A program made the position numbers and the translations under genes. From assembly GCF_000718015.1 (NCBI RefSeq), contig NZ_JODY01000028.1, positions 1-64,000 of the forward strand: a stretch of DNA of 64,000 bases, given 5' to 3'. Below are positions 26,117 to 34,634 of the stretch, one piece after another. Source of the DNA: Streptomyces catenulae. Lineage in GTDB: Bacteria > Actinomycetota > Actinomycetes > Streptomycetales > Streptomycetaceae. The notes beneath the pieces are model-generated. The model was not told the DNA's origin and ran no database searches. It worked only from the letters and a program-made list of their open reading frames with translations. Numbering within the stretch: position 1 is the first letter of the stretch; every line of letters starts with the position of its first letter.

Positions 26117-26157
26117 CGGACCCCGGGTCCGCTTTGAAGATACGGACCACGGGTCCG
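26117..26157. promoter_or_regulatory. Paired palindromic operator for the adjacent TetR regulator
   Basis: CGGACCC-C-GGGTCCG (26117-26131) and CGGACCACGGGTCCG (26143-26157) are two near-identical 15-base palindromes, 26 bases centre to centre and each followed by CTTTG. They occupy the gap between the SnoaL-like and TetR genes, the expected place for cooperative repressor binding. Confidence 0.85.
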
Positions 26158-26178
26158 CTTTGCAACTGGAGGAGCAGC

Positions 26179-26775
26179 ATGCCCGAGCGCACGTTCCGCA
26201 AGGACGCCGCCCGTAACCGGGAGGCCGTACTCGCGGCCGCCGACGCTCTCTTCGCCCGCTGCGAGCGTCCCGAAGACGTCACCATGGCCGACGTCTCGGC
26301 AGCGGCGGGCGTCGGCAAGGGCACGCTCTTCCGGGCCTTCGGTGATCGCGCCGGGCTGCTCCGCGCGTTGTACGAGGCACGGCTCAAACCGGTCCGGCAG
26401 GCCGTCGAAGCGGGTCCGCCACCCCTGGGGCCCGCGACCCCACCGCAGGAGCGCGTGCCCGCCCTGCTCGACGCCGTCCTGTGCTTCAAACTCGACAACC
26501 GGCGCCTCGCGCTGGCCCTGGAGGAGAGCGGGAGCGGCAGTCCGTACCAGGCGGAGCATTACGAGCGGTGGCACCGCATGCTCCAAGGGGTACTGGAGCA
26601 GATCCCCGGCCTGACCGGCAGCGACTTCACCGCCCATGCCCTGCTCGCCGCCACGCGAGCCGACCTCGTCGAGCACCTGGCCGGAGCAGAGCGCGTGCCG
26701 CGGGAAAGGATGCGGGCACAGTTGACGCACTTCGTCACCGGAGTCCTGGCCTCCGGCCACGCAGGGGAGGAGTGA
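26179..26775 (+). CDS. TetR-family transcriptional regulator
   Basis: A 198-residue TetR protein. HTH: KDAARNREAVLAAADALFAR, then VTMADVSAAAGVGKGTLFRA and FGDRAGLLRALYE. A ligand-binding helical domain follows. The ATG at 26179 has GGAGGAG upstream; the open frame extends 15 codons further into the operator region and is not used. Expected to repress the divergent SnoaL/NmrA pair through the two palindromes. Confidence 0.9.
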   Translation: MPERTFRKDAARNREAVLAAADALFARCERPEDVTMADVSAAAGVGKGTLFRAFGDRAGLLRALYEARLKPVRQAVEAGPPPLGPATPPQERVPALLDAVLCFKLDNRRLALALEESGSGSPYQAEHYERWHRMLQGVLEQIPGLTGSDFTAHALLAATRADLVEHLAGAERVPRERMRAQLTHFVTGVLASGHAGEE

Positions 26776-26857
26776 GCGAGGGCCGGGCAACTCCATGAGG
26801 GGGTGTGGCCTTCCGGGGGGCGGCAACGACCCCGTATCTCAAGGGCAGGTTTTCTTC

Positions 26858-27490
26858 AGACGCCATTTCAGTTGGCGTGATGGCTGCTGCGCTTGTCGAG
26901 CGGATGGCATCGGATGACCTGTGGACGTTGTTCCAGCGGGTGGTGCCGTCGGCACCGGTTCGCCCGCAGGGTGGAGGGAGTGGACCGAAGCCCGGAGGCG
27001 GGCCAAGCTGTGCCGCTTGGTCCTGGACGGGTTGGGTGTTCGGGGTGAGCTGGACTGGTCGCGGTGCGTGATCGACTCCGTCAGCGTCCGGGCCCTCACA
27101 GGGGGCAGTTGACGGATCGAATCCGACCGATCGCGGCAAGAAGAGATCGAAGATTCCCTTCATCGTCGACCGCCAGGGCTTGCCCCTGTCGGTCGGCATC
27201 TCCGCCGTCAACCTCCATGACAGCCAGGCCCTCGTCCCACTGGTCCATGGCATCCCACCCATCCGCTCCCGCCGCGGCCCACGGCGCAGGCGGCCCGGGA
27301 AGCCACACGGTGACAAGGGCTACGGCTACCGCCACCTGCGGCGATGGCTCGCGGGGTTGTGGAGTGGACCGTGTCGTGGCTGTCCGCCTGCCGACGCTTC
27401 CACCGCCGTTACGAACGCAAGCCCGAACACTTCCTTGTCTTCACAGCCATTGCCGCGACCCTCCTGTGCCACCGCAGACTGACCAAGTGA
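26858..27490 (+). mobile_element. IS5-type insertion sequence, decayed (left copy)
   Basis: Pieces of one IS5-family transposase in three frames: an N-terminal MAAALVERMASDDLWTLFQR and VRPQGGG near 26881-26975, a jump by internal deletion to RRRAKLCRLVLDGLGVRGEL and DWSRCVIDSVSVRA, then PLSVGISAVNLHDSQALVPL and DKGYGYRHLRRWL near 27182-27350, and a WLSACRRFHRRYERKPEHFL end. The left terminus carries a 17-base repeat (26858-26874) found inverted at 28708-28724. It cannot encode an active enzyme. Confidence 0.8.
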
Positions 27491-27594
27491 AGTGCCTCAA
27501 GGCCGAACTGCGCCAGGTGGTCAACTTCGTCAGCGGGATCGTCACCCCCGTACGCCGAGCGGATCCACGGGAACCAGTGGGCCCGCCCCGTCTC

Positions 27595-28581
27595 TCACAC
27601 CGTGCTGAACCATGCCTCTGCGAGTGAAGGAAGAGATTCTTCGGCAGGTGCGGGCAGTTCTCTCATGTACCAGGGAAGGTTGCTGTACACGTGTAGCAAC
27701 GTATAGGCCATGAGTTCACGCGGCTCGAAGCTGTTTCCGTATACGTCGGTGAGCCGAGCCAACAGGGCTGGATTTCCGCGGGTGACGAACAGGCCAACAC
27801 CGACGAAGTCGTAGGCGCGGTCACCGATCATCGCTGGTTCGAAGTCGAACAGACCGGTCAGACGCCATCCGTCGGGGTCGACCAGGAAGTGCTGCTGCAT
27901 GACCTCGGTATGCAGCAGGGAAGGCTGCGGGGCCCGTGGCAACGGAACCGACGCGAGGAAGTCCGGAATCTGTTCCAGCCATGCCGCTGACAGTCCATGT
28001 GCGCGCTGCTGTTCCACCGCGCCGGATTTCTGGAGGTCCAGAAAGGTTCCCCAGTCCTCGGGGCCGAGGGTGTCCCGCAGCGGCTCGGGGCTGAGGGCGT
28101 GCAGCGACGCGAGGGTCTCGCCGATCTCGACGACGAGCCGTTCACGATGATTCTGGGGTATGTGCTCCCAGGAGTGGGCGAGGTTCTTGCCGTGGAGCCT
28201 GGACATCAGGACGTACTGCCAGCCGTTCTCGTACGGGCCGGAGGCCCGCACCACGGGTGTCGGCACCGGCAGTCGCCCCTGAACATGGGCAAGGACACGG
28301 CCTTCGACAATTCCGTCCTGAGCGGCGGCTCCGGGGAAGAGCTTGAGCACGTGGTCGTCACCCACCGCGTAGACCGGCTGTGACCCTTCAGGGAAGCGAA
28401 CCAGTGAGGTGCCGGAGAACCCGAGACGCGCACAGAGGTCTTCCGCTCCAGGACGCATCACGCTCTCATCGGTGACGACAGCGTCCCAGTCATCATCCGT
28501 TTCCACCACAGGCAGCACGAGCGGGACCGTAGGCCACTCCAGGCCAGGCGGCAACGGAGTTTCGTCGACACCATGGCCCAC
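27595..28581 (-). CDS. Aminoglycoside phosphotransferase (APH)-family kinase-like protein
   Basis: A 328-residue protein with an APH/choline-kinase type fold. N-lobe: VLKLFPGAAAQDGIVEGRVL, with the ATP-lysine and a Glu partner. C-lobe: the catalytic loop appears as LLHTEVMQQHFLVD in place of the classic HGDxxxxN, with Glu where the base Asp normally sits. The metal motif is GLFDFEPAMIGDRAYDF. The family includes antibiotic kinases and metabolite kinases; the changed loop argues for caution about resistance. It lies between inverted relics of one IS element and is slightly less GC-rich at third positions than its neighbours, suggesting transfer. Confidence 0.8.
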   Translation of the reverse strand: MGHGVDETPLPPGLEWPTVPLVLPVVETDDDWDAVVTDESVMRPGAEDLCARLGFSGTSLVRFPEGSQPVYAVGDDHVLKLFPGAAAQDGIVEGRVLAHVQGRLPVPTPVVRASGPYENGWQYVLMSRLHGKNLAHSWEHIPQNHRERLVVEIGETLASLHALSPEPLRDTLGPEDWGTFLDLQKSGAVEQQRAHGLSAAWLEQIPDFLASVPLPRAPQPSLLHTEVMQQHFLVDPDGWRLTGLFDFEPAMIGDRAYDFVGVGLFVTRGNPALLARLTDVYGNSFEPRELMAYTLLHVYSNLPWYMRELPAPAEESLPSLAEAWFSTV

Positions 28582-28589
28582 GCGGCCAG

Positions 28590-28724
28590 GAACCGGGCTG
28601 ACAGCGAATCGGCGCCGCCACCGGCTGGAACAGGGCCCACAGGTCGCCCGGACGCCATCCGCTCAACAAGAGCAGCAGCCTCACCCCGGACTGCCGCAAG
28701 ATCATGTCAACTGAAATGGCGTCT
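28590..28724 (-). mobile_element. IS5-type insertion sequence, terminal relic (right copy)
   Basis: The terminal 17 bases (28708-28724) are a perfect inverted match to the left IS end. Reading inward on the minus strand, LLSGWRPGDLWALFQPVAAP corresponds to the transposase start of the left copy (MASDDLWTLFQRVVPSAP). Only about 135 bases remain. Confidence 0.75.
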
Positions 28725-28775
28725 AAGTCATCTGGGATGGCCTGGCCGGAGGTAACCGCAGTGGCTTCGCGATGG

Positions 28776-30113
28776 TCATGGTCGAGGGGCTGTGTCTCGT
28801 TCGTCCCGTGGCGATGGTTCGGGTGGGGCGTGTGTGTGGCCGTTGGGGTGTTGGCGGTTCATTTCGCGCCATTCGGGGCGTAGGGCGGTCAGGGTTGTGG
28901 TGAGGAAGTAGGTGGCTCCGCTCGCCACCAGCGTGGGTGCGAGGCCGATGGCGCCCATCGCCGCTCCGGCGAGCAGACCGCCGAGCGGAATGCCCGCCCA
29001 GGCCAGTGAATCGCTCAGGGCGTTGACCCGGCCGAGTAGTTGACGTGGTATCCGCTCGAAGGAGACTGCTCCCAGGATCGGGTTGAGGAAACCCGATCCG
29101 AACCCGCTCACGGCGAACACGGCAAGTAGTGCCCACATCGGTGCGTCCGCAGCCAAGGCCAGGAACCTCGGTGCCCCGGCCAGCAGGAAGCCGATGAAGA
29201 ACACCGCTCGGCGTCGCATCCGGTGGGCAACCCCTGCGGCGATCAAACTTCCGGTGACCGCCGCGATCCCTCCCGCGCTGCCCAGCAGGCCGATCTCTGC
29301 GGGTCCGTTGCCCGACTCCCTGGCCCAGACGGGCAGGAGCACGGTGGTGAACGCCGCGTCCAGCAGATTGGTGATGCCGACCATGACAATGATGGTGAGC
29401 AGCAGCGGTTCGCCGCGCAGGAAACGCAGGCCCTCGCCGAAACGCCGCCAGTAGCCGGTGGTTTCCTCCGCCGGGGCGGTAGCCCGTTCCGGTGCGTGTC
29501 CCATGTCGCGCGGCAACGCCAGGGCGATGACGACCGAACCCAGGACGAAGCAGGCTCCGTTGATGGCCAGTCCCGCCATCGGGCCGAGGAACGCCACCAG
29601 CGTGCCGCCCGCAGCCGGGCTGACGGTGACGGCAAGTCGTTCGACCACGCCGGAGAGGCCGGTGGCCCGTTCCAGCGGCATCCGGCCGCGCTCGGCCGCC
29701 TCGGGAACCATGACGTGCTTGGCCAGGTCGCCGGGGCCGCGGGCCGCACCGACCACCGCGACCAGCGCCAGCAGCAGCGGGAAGGAGAGCAGGCCCAGGG
29801 CGTGCAGCAGGGGGACCGCGCCGACGGCGGCCGCGCTGACCAGGTCGGTGCGCCAGGACACGGAGCGGGGCCCGACCCTGTCCACCAGCGGTCCGGTGAG
29901 CGCCTTCACCGCCACGTAGGGAGTCATTTCGCAGAAGGCCACCAGCCCGGTCTGAACCGCGCTTCCGGTGGTGACGAGAACGAACCAGGGCAGCGCGATC
30001 GCTGAGATACGGGTGCCCGCCAGGGACACCGCCATCGCCGTGAGCACCCCGGCCAACGGCCGCAGGCTCCGCCGCTGCGGTAAGCCGTCAGTCGCCTGGG
30101 GACGATTCTTCAC
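28776..30113 (-). CDS. MFS exporter (12-TM, MFS_3-like)
   Basis: A 445-residue transporter with about 12 membrane segments, of the drug/metabolite exporter type resembling EntS-like MFS proteins (MAVSLAGTRISAIALPWFVL in the first helix, GGLLAGAAMGAIGLAPTLVA near the end). The C-terminal ~35 residues are a Pro/His/Arg-rich tail. The GTG start at 30113 overlaps the stop of the ArsR-type gene in GTGA, so translation is coupled. Probably controlled by that regulator; the substrate is unknown. Confidence 0.88.
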   Translation of the reverse strand: MKNRPQATDGLPQRRSLRPLAGVLTAMAVSLAGTRISAIALPWFVLVTTGSAVQTGLVAFCEMTPYVAVKALTGPLVDRVGPRSVSWRTDLVSAAAVGAVPLLHALGLLSFPLLLALVAVVGAARGPGDLAKHVMVPEAAERGRMPLERATGLSGVVERLAVTVSPAAGGTLVAFLGPMAGLAINGACFVLGSVVIALALPRDMGHAPERATAPAEETTGYWRRFGEGLRFLRGEPLLLTIIVMVGITNLLDAAFTTVLLPVWARESGNGPAEIGLLGSAGGIAAVTGSLIAAGVAHRMRRRAVFFIGFLLAGAPRFLALAADAPMWALLAVFAVSGFGSGFLNPILGAVSFERIPRQLLGRVNALSDSLAWAGIPLGGLLAGAAMGAIGLAPTLVASGATYFLTTTLTALRPEWREMNRQHPNGHTHAPPEPSPRDERDTAPRP

Positions 30114-30724
30114 GATGTCCCCGTCCCGGCCTCGCCCTGGACCGCCGGGCGCCCGGGCGGTGTCTCGGGCCGGTCCAATTCGGGCACGACGTGCGTGATC
30201 AGTACGACGCGCTCGGCGCCCTCGGGGGCCTGGGCCGCCTCCTGCGGTGTATCCCGCCGGTAGCGGGCGACCACCGCGGTCAGTTCCTCGCTCAGGGTGG
30301 TTGCCTCCTCGGTGGTGAGCCGCAGAGGCCAGTCGCTCATGTCGAAGACTTCCCGCCAGACGCGGGGCATCGTGTGGAACTCGTTCAAGGCGCGCTGGGT
30401 GTGCAGGGTGTACGCGGCGGCGACGGACTGCAGATAGGCGAGCGTGGCCTCCGGCTCCTGCTCCACCAGCTCGGAGTCGTTGAGCCATGTCGTCCGGTGT
30501 ACCGCACGCCACCAGCGTTCCCGTGCGTTCCCGCGTTCCGCGTCCTCTGCGACGAAGCCCGCCGCGGCGAGCTGGCGTAGGTGATAGCTGGCGGTGCCGG
30601 AGTTCACGCCCAGCCGCTCGGCCAGACGCGTCGCCGTCGACGGACCGTGCTTGCGCAACAGCCCCACCAGCCGCACGCGTACGGGATGCGCCAGAGCCCG
30701 CAGCCCCTTGGCGTCCAGGGCCAC
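30110..30724 (-). CDS. ArsR-type winged-helix regulator
   Basis: A 204-residue regulator. The N-terminal winged helix is ArsR/HTH_20-like: GLRALAHPVRVRLVGLLRKH, then TATRLAERLGVNSGTASYHL and RQLAAAGFVAEDAERG. A helical C-terminal domain (residues 75-165) may bind a ligand; no Cys metal site is visible. It is co-transcribed with the MFS exporter and divergent from the NRPS-PKS operon, so it could also touch that promoter region. Confidence 0.87.
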   Translation of the reverse strand: MALDAKGLRALAHPVRVRLVGLLRKHGPSTATRLAERLGVNSGTASYHLRQLAAAGFVAEDAERGNARERWWRAVHRTTWLNDSELVEQEPEATLAYLQSVAAAYTLHTQRALNEFHTMPRVWREVFDMSDWPLRLTTEEATTLSEELTAVVARYRRDTPQEAAQAPEGAERVVLITHVVPELDRPETPPGRPAVQGEAGTGTS

Positions 30725-31032
30725 CGTTTCGGGGAGCGGTCGCCGCTGGGTGCGCGGGGACTCGATCAGGCGGCGTCCGTGCTCGTCGAGGTCACGGAGC
30801 CTGAGGCCCCGGTGCCCCGTTCGGGGGATTTCGGCGGGATCGAGTCAGGGGGGAACACCTGCGTCCGGCTCTGGCGTGGGTGCGGGTGCCGCTGCCCGAC
30901 AGTGCAGTGAGTGCTTCCCCTTCGGGCGTGAGGGTGGGAACTGGCCGGTGTGGCTTACATCTTGTGGGCGGACAGAGGTTTCACGCATCACGGCGGGAAA
31001 CCGTCGCATCCTTCACAGCCGGAAGGGGGCTT
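30725..31032. promoter_or_regulatory. Divergent control region upstream of the NRPS-PKS operon
   Basis: About 310 bases between the ArsR-type gene and the first carrier protein gene. It must hold the main operon promoter. A loose inverted repeat GGTTTC (30977-30982) / GAAACC (30997-31002) lies 30-60 bases before the start. I see no convincing -35/-10 pair, and neither the palindrome nor the AT-rich repeats found before the luxR gene recur here. Confidence 0.4.
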
Positions 31033-31038
31033 GTGACC

Positions 31039-31323
31039 ATGGTTTCCAAGTCCGGGCCAGCAGATCAGATCTCGGGCGAGGACGTGCGGCGCACGATCGG
31101 TGAGATCTGGAGACAGGTGCTGCGCGTCGAGAAGCTGGGCGACCGCGACAACTTCTTCGAACTGGGCGGTCATTCGCTGACGGCTTCGCAGATCATCTCC
31201 CGTATCGAGCGGACGCTGCACGTCGAGGTCCCGATGGGTGAGTTCTTCGAGCGGCCCACCGTCGAGCAGCTCACGGAGTTCGTCCTGCGGTACCTCGGAC
31301 ACGAGGGAAGTGCGCAGGCGTGA
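31039..31323 (+). CDS. Discrete peptidyl carrier protein (PCP)
   Basis: A 94-residue free-standing thiolation domain. The phosphopantetheine site is Ser46 in DNFFELGGHSLTAS, and the four-helix ends VEVPMGEFFERPTVEQLTEF are normal. It opens the assembly-line operon and should carry the starter or an early intermediate as a thioester. No A domain is fused to it, so loading must come from another protein. A GTG at 31033 is an alternative start; GGAAGGGGG fits either. Its stop overlaps the next start in GTGA. Confidence 0.9.
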   Translation: MVSKSGPADQISGEDVRRTIGEIWRQVLRVEKLGDRDNFFELGGHSLTASQIISRIERTLHVEVPMGEFFERPTVEQLTEFVLRYLGHEGSAQA

Positions 31324-34300
31324 GCACGGGCATGAGCGCGGATACGGCCCTCTCCTCGGCCCAGCAACGACTGTGGTTCCTGTGGCAGTTGCGGCCCGAC
31401 GGCAATGAGTACAACGTGCCCAGGGCCACCCGGCTGCGCGGCGCGCTGGACAGCGACGCCCTGCGGCGGGCCCTCGACCTGCTGGTGGCGCGGCACGACG
31501 CGCTGCGCGCCACCTTCCCGACCGTGGCCGGTGCACCGGTGCTGCGGATCGCTGCCGAGGCGGAGGTGCCGCTTCCGCTCACCGATCTGAGCGCGCTGCC
31601 CACGGCCGAGCGGGACGCGGCGCTCGACGAGGCGGTGACCCGCGCCGCCCTCGCGCCGTTCGACCTGGCGCACGGCCCGGTGCTGCGCGCGGAACTGATC
31701 CGGCTGGCCGAGGACGACCATGCGCTGGTCCTCACCTTCCACCACATCGCCGTCGACGGCTGGTCCATGGGCATCATCGACCGCGATCTGGCCGCCCTGT
31801 ACGCGGCCACGGTGGCCGGTGACGACGCCCCGTCGGCCGCACCGGCGCGCTCCTACCGCGACTGCGTCGCCGCCGAGCAACGGCTCCTGGCGGGGCCCCG
31901 CCGCCACGAGGCACTGGACCACTGGCGGACCGAACTCGCCGGCGCACCGCTCGAACTGGCCCTGCCGACCGACCGGCCGCACCCCACGGCACCGAGCTTC
32001 GCGGGGGACAGCCGTGGCTTCCCCGTCCCGCCCGAACTGGCGGAACGCCTCGACGCCGTCGCCGTCCGCCACCGCGTCACCCGCTTCATCGCCCTGCTCA
32101 GCGGCTATGCGGCCCTGCTCTCCCGGATGACCTCCACGCCCGACCTGGTCATCGGCGTACCGGTCAGCGGCCGTACGGAGATGGAGGTCGAGGGCACCGT
32201 CGGACTGTTCGTCAACATGATGCCGGTACGCATCCGCTGCACCGCGGACACCACCTTCGGGGCGCTGCTGCACCAGGTGCGCGACACCGTCCTCGCCGGG
32301 CACGAATACCAGGACCTGCCCTTCCAGCTGTTGGTCGAGGAGGTCCAGCCGGACCGCTCGACCGCCCGCCACCCGCTGTTCCAGACGGTGGTCACCTACG
32401 AGGACCTGCCCACCGAGGGCACCGCGCTGCCCGGTCTCGACGCGTCGCCGCTGCCGATCCCGACGCGGACCGCCAAGTACGAACTGGCCCTGCATCTGGC
32501 GGGCAACCGGCAGCGCACCGAGGCATGGGTGGGCTACCAGACGGACGTCTTCGACGACCGCAGCGCCGAGCTGATCGGCGACCGCTACCTCCGCCTCCTG
32601 TCCGCGGCCCTCGACGATCCGGACACGCCGGTGGCGCAGCTGCCCGTACTCGGGTCCGAGGAGGAGCGGCTGCTGCTCACCGACTGGGCCGGAGCCCCGG
32701 AGCGGGCGGCACCGTGCCCCGCGCGGGAGCGGGTCGACCAGCTCGTCGAGCGGCAGGCGCGGGCCCACCCGGATGCCGTGGCGGTCCGCAGCGACGAGGG
32801 CGCCTTGAGCTATGCCGCACTGGACCGCGCGGCCGACCGGATCGCGGCCGGGCTGCGCGCGGCGGGCGCGGGACCGGGAACCGTCGTGGCGACCTGCCTG
32901 CCGCGCGGCGCGGATCTGGTCACCGCGCAGCTCGGCGTCCTCAAGAGCGGCGCGGCCTATCTGTCGCTCGACCCCGCACATCCCGCGCCCCGGCTGACCG
33001 CCCTCCTCGCCGAGGCGCGTCCGCTGCTGACGCTGACCGGCCCGGAGCACCGCGCGGGCCTGGAGTACGGCCGGGTGGAGACGCTCCACTCCCTGCGGGA
33101 TGCGGGGGACGCACCGGACGCACCGGACGTACCGGATGCACCGGACGGCCCGCCCGCCGCGTCCGCCGGTCCCGACGACCTCGCCTACGTGATGTACACC
33201 TCCGGATCGACGGGACGGCCCAAGGGGGTGCTGGTCGAACACCACGCGCTGGCCAACCTGGTGGCCTGGCACCGCGCGGAGTTCGGCATCGGACCGGGCG
33301 ACCGCTGCACCCTCGTCGCCGCCCCCGGATTCGACGCGTCCGTCTGGGAGACCTGGTCGGCCCTGACCGCCGGTGCCACCGTGGAAGTGCCCTCGGCCGA
33401 GACCGTCCTGTCCCCGTCCGAGCTGCGCTCCTGGCTCATCGAACGGGGGATCACCAGCGCCTTCCTGCCCACGCCGCTCCTGGAGCGCATGCTCCAGGAG
33501 CCCTGGCCCGCCGCGTCGGCCCTGCGGTCCGTGCTGACCGGCGGCGACCGGCTGCACGGAACGGGCCGAAACCCGCTGCCCTTCCGGCTGGTCAACAACT
33601 ACGGCCCCACGGAGAACACCGTCGTCGCCACCTCGGGCACGGTCCCGGCCGACGGCGGCGAGCGGGACACCCTGCCCGGCATCGGGCGGCCCGTGACCGG
33701 TACCGAGGCGTATGTGCTGGACGCGGAGTTGCGGCCGGTGCCGGTGGGCGTGCCCGGAGAGCTGTACCTGGGCGGGGAGGGACTGGCCCGGGGATACCTG
33801 GGCCAGCCCGCGCTGACGGCGGACCGTTTCGTACCGCATCCGTTCAGCCGGACACCAGGTGCGCGGCTGTACCGTACGGGCGATCTGGTGCGTTGGCGGA
33901 CGGACGCGGGTCTGGATTTCCTGGGGCGTAACGACCACCAGGTCAAGATCCGGGGTATCCGGGTCGAGCCGGGTGAGATCGAGAACGTGCTGCGCGCCCA
34001 CCCCGGCGTCCACGACGCCGTCGTGGCGGCCGGGAGTCCGGACGGCACCGCGGAGCCCGAACTCACCGCCTACCTGGTGCCCGCCGACGCGTCCGGAGCC
34101 CCCGATCTCGCCGCGCTCCTGGACCACACGACGCGGCGCCTGCCCCGCCATATGCACCCGCGCCGCTACCTCCTCCTGCCCTCGGTGCCGCTCACCGCGA
34201 ACGGCAAGGTCGACCGTACGGCGCTCGCCGGGGCCGCCCGGGAACTCGCCCCGCCGCCCGCCGCCGCGCACCGGCGCGCCAGGACACCGCTGGAGCGGCT

Positions 34301-34634
34301 GATCAGCGACGTATGGGCGCTGACGCTCGGCCACGACTCCTTCGGGACGGATGACAACTTCTTCGACGCGGGCGGCCATTCGCTGCTGCTGGCGTCGGTC
34401 CGCGACCGGCTCACCGCCGAACTCGGCACCCCGGTGCGGATCGCCGACCTCTACGCGTACCCGACCATCGCCACCCTCGCCCGTCAGCTGTCCGGCTCCC
34501 CGGGCAGCACCGCCGAGGAACGGCCCGCGGGCCGTACCGGCGGCGACGGCGTGGCCGAACGCCGCCGACGCGGCGCCGCCCGGCTGACGGCGATGCGGGC
34601 ACGGACCTCTCACGGAAGGGCTGAACGACAGTGA
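31320..34634 (+). CDS. NRPS module C-A-PCP, predicted leucine
   Basis: An 1104-residue one-module NRPS. C domain about 10-440 with intact HHIAVDG at 141-147. A domain about 480-960: YTSGSTGRPKG, the FDASVWE core, NNYGPTE, YRTGDLVRW, and A10 LTANGKVDR. PCP near 970-1060 with Ser1021 in NFFDAGGHSL. Aligning by eye to GrsA positions 235-517 gives DAWFLGNVVK, the well-known leucine code. The last ~45 residues are a basic Arg/Ala tail that may dock to the following KS protein. No epimerase. GTG start, four-base overlaps at both ends. It should condense the carrier-bound starter with Leu. Confidence 0.95.
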   Translation: MSTGMSADTALSSAQQRLWFLWQLRPDGNEYNVPRATRLRGALDSDALRRALDLLVARHDALRATFPTVAGAPVLRIAAEAEVPLPLTDLSALPTAERDAALDEAVTRAALAPFDLAHGPVLRAELIRLAEDDHALVLTFHHIAVDGWSMGIIDRDLAALYAATVAGDDAPSAAPARSYRDCVAAEQRLLAGPRRHEALDHWRTELAGAPLELALPTDRPHPTAPSFAGDSRGFPVPPELAERLDAVAVRHRVTRFIALLSGYAALLSRMTSTPDLVIGVPVSGRTEMEVEGTVGLFVNMMPVRIRCTADTTFGALLHQVRDTVLAGHEYQDLPFQLLVEEVQPDRSTARHPLFQTVVTYEDLPTEGTALPGLDASPLPIPTRTAKYELALHLAGNRQRTEAWVGYQTDVFDDRSAELIGDRYLRLLSAALDDPDTPVAQLPVLGSEEERLLLTDWAGAPERAAPCPARERVDQLVERQARAHPDAVAVRSDEGALSYAALDRAADRIAAGLRAAGAGPGTVVATCLPRGADLVTAQLGVLKSGAAYLSLDPAHPAPRLTALLAEARPLLTLTGPEHRAGLEYGRVETLHSLRDAGDAPDAPDVPDAPDGPPAASAGPDDLAYVMYTSGSTGRPKGVLVEHHALANLVAWHRAEFGIGPGDRCTLVAAPGFDASVWETWSALTAGATVEVPSAETVLSPSELRSWLIERGITSAFLPTPLLERMLQEPWPAASALRSVLTGGDRLHGTGRNPLPFRLVNNYGPTENTVVATSGTVPADGGERDTLPGIGRPVTGTEAYVLDAELRPVPVGVPGELYLGGEGLARGYLGQPALTADRFVPHPFSRTPGARLYRTGDLVRWRTDAGLDFLGRNDHQVKIRGIRVEPGEIENVLRAHPGVHDAVVAAGSPDGTAEPELTAYLVPADASGAPDLAALLDHTTRRLPRHMHPRRYLLLPSVPLTANGKVDRTALAGAARELAPPPAAAHRRARTPLERLISDVWALTLGHDSFGTDDNFFDAGGHSLLLASVRDRLTAELGTPVRIADLYAYPTIATLARQLSGSPGSTAEERPAGRTGGDGVAERRRRGAARLTAMRARTSHGRAERQ
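33711..34004. repeat. A-domain segment nearly identical to 39769-40062
   Basis: 294 bases encoding A-domain cores A6-A8 match 39769-40062 of the second module without gaps and with about 22 mismatches by eye, including an identical run of roughly 50 bases. Outside this block the two A domains diverge strongly. This marks recombination or gene conversion between modules. Confidence 0.85.

Noticed and set aside
31170..34613. 1147-codon minus-strand open frame under the Leu module
   Set aside because: Antisense shadow; the plus strand encodes intact C, A and PCP domains.
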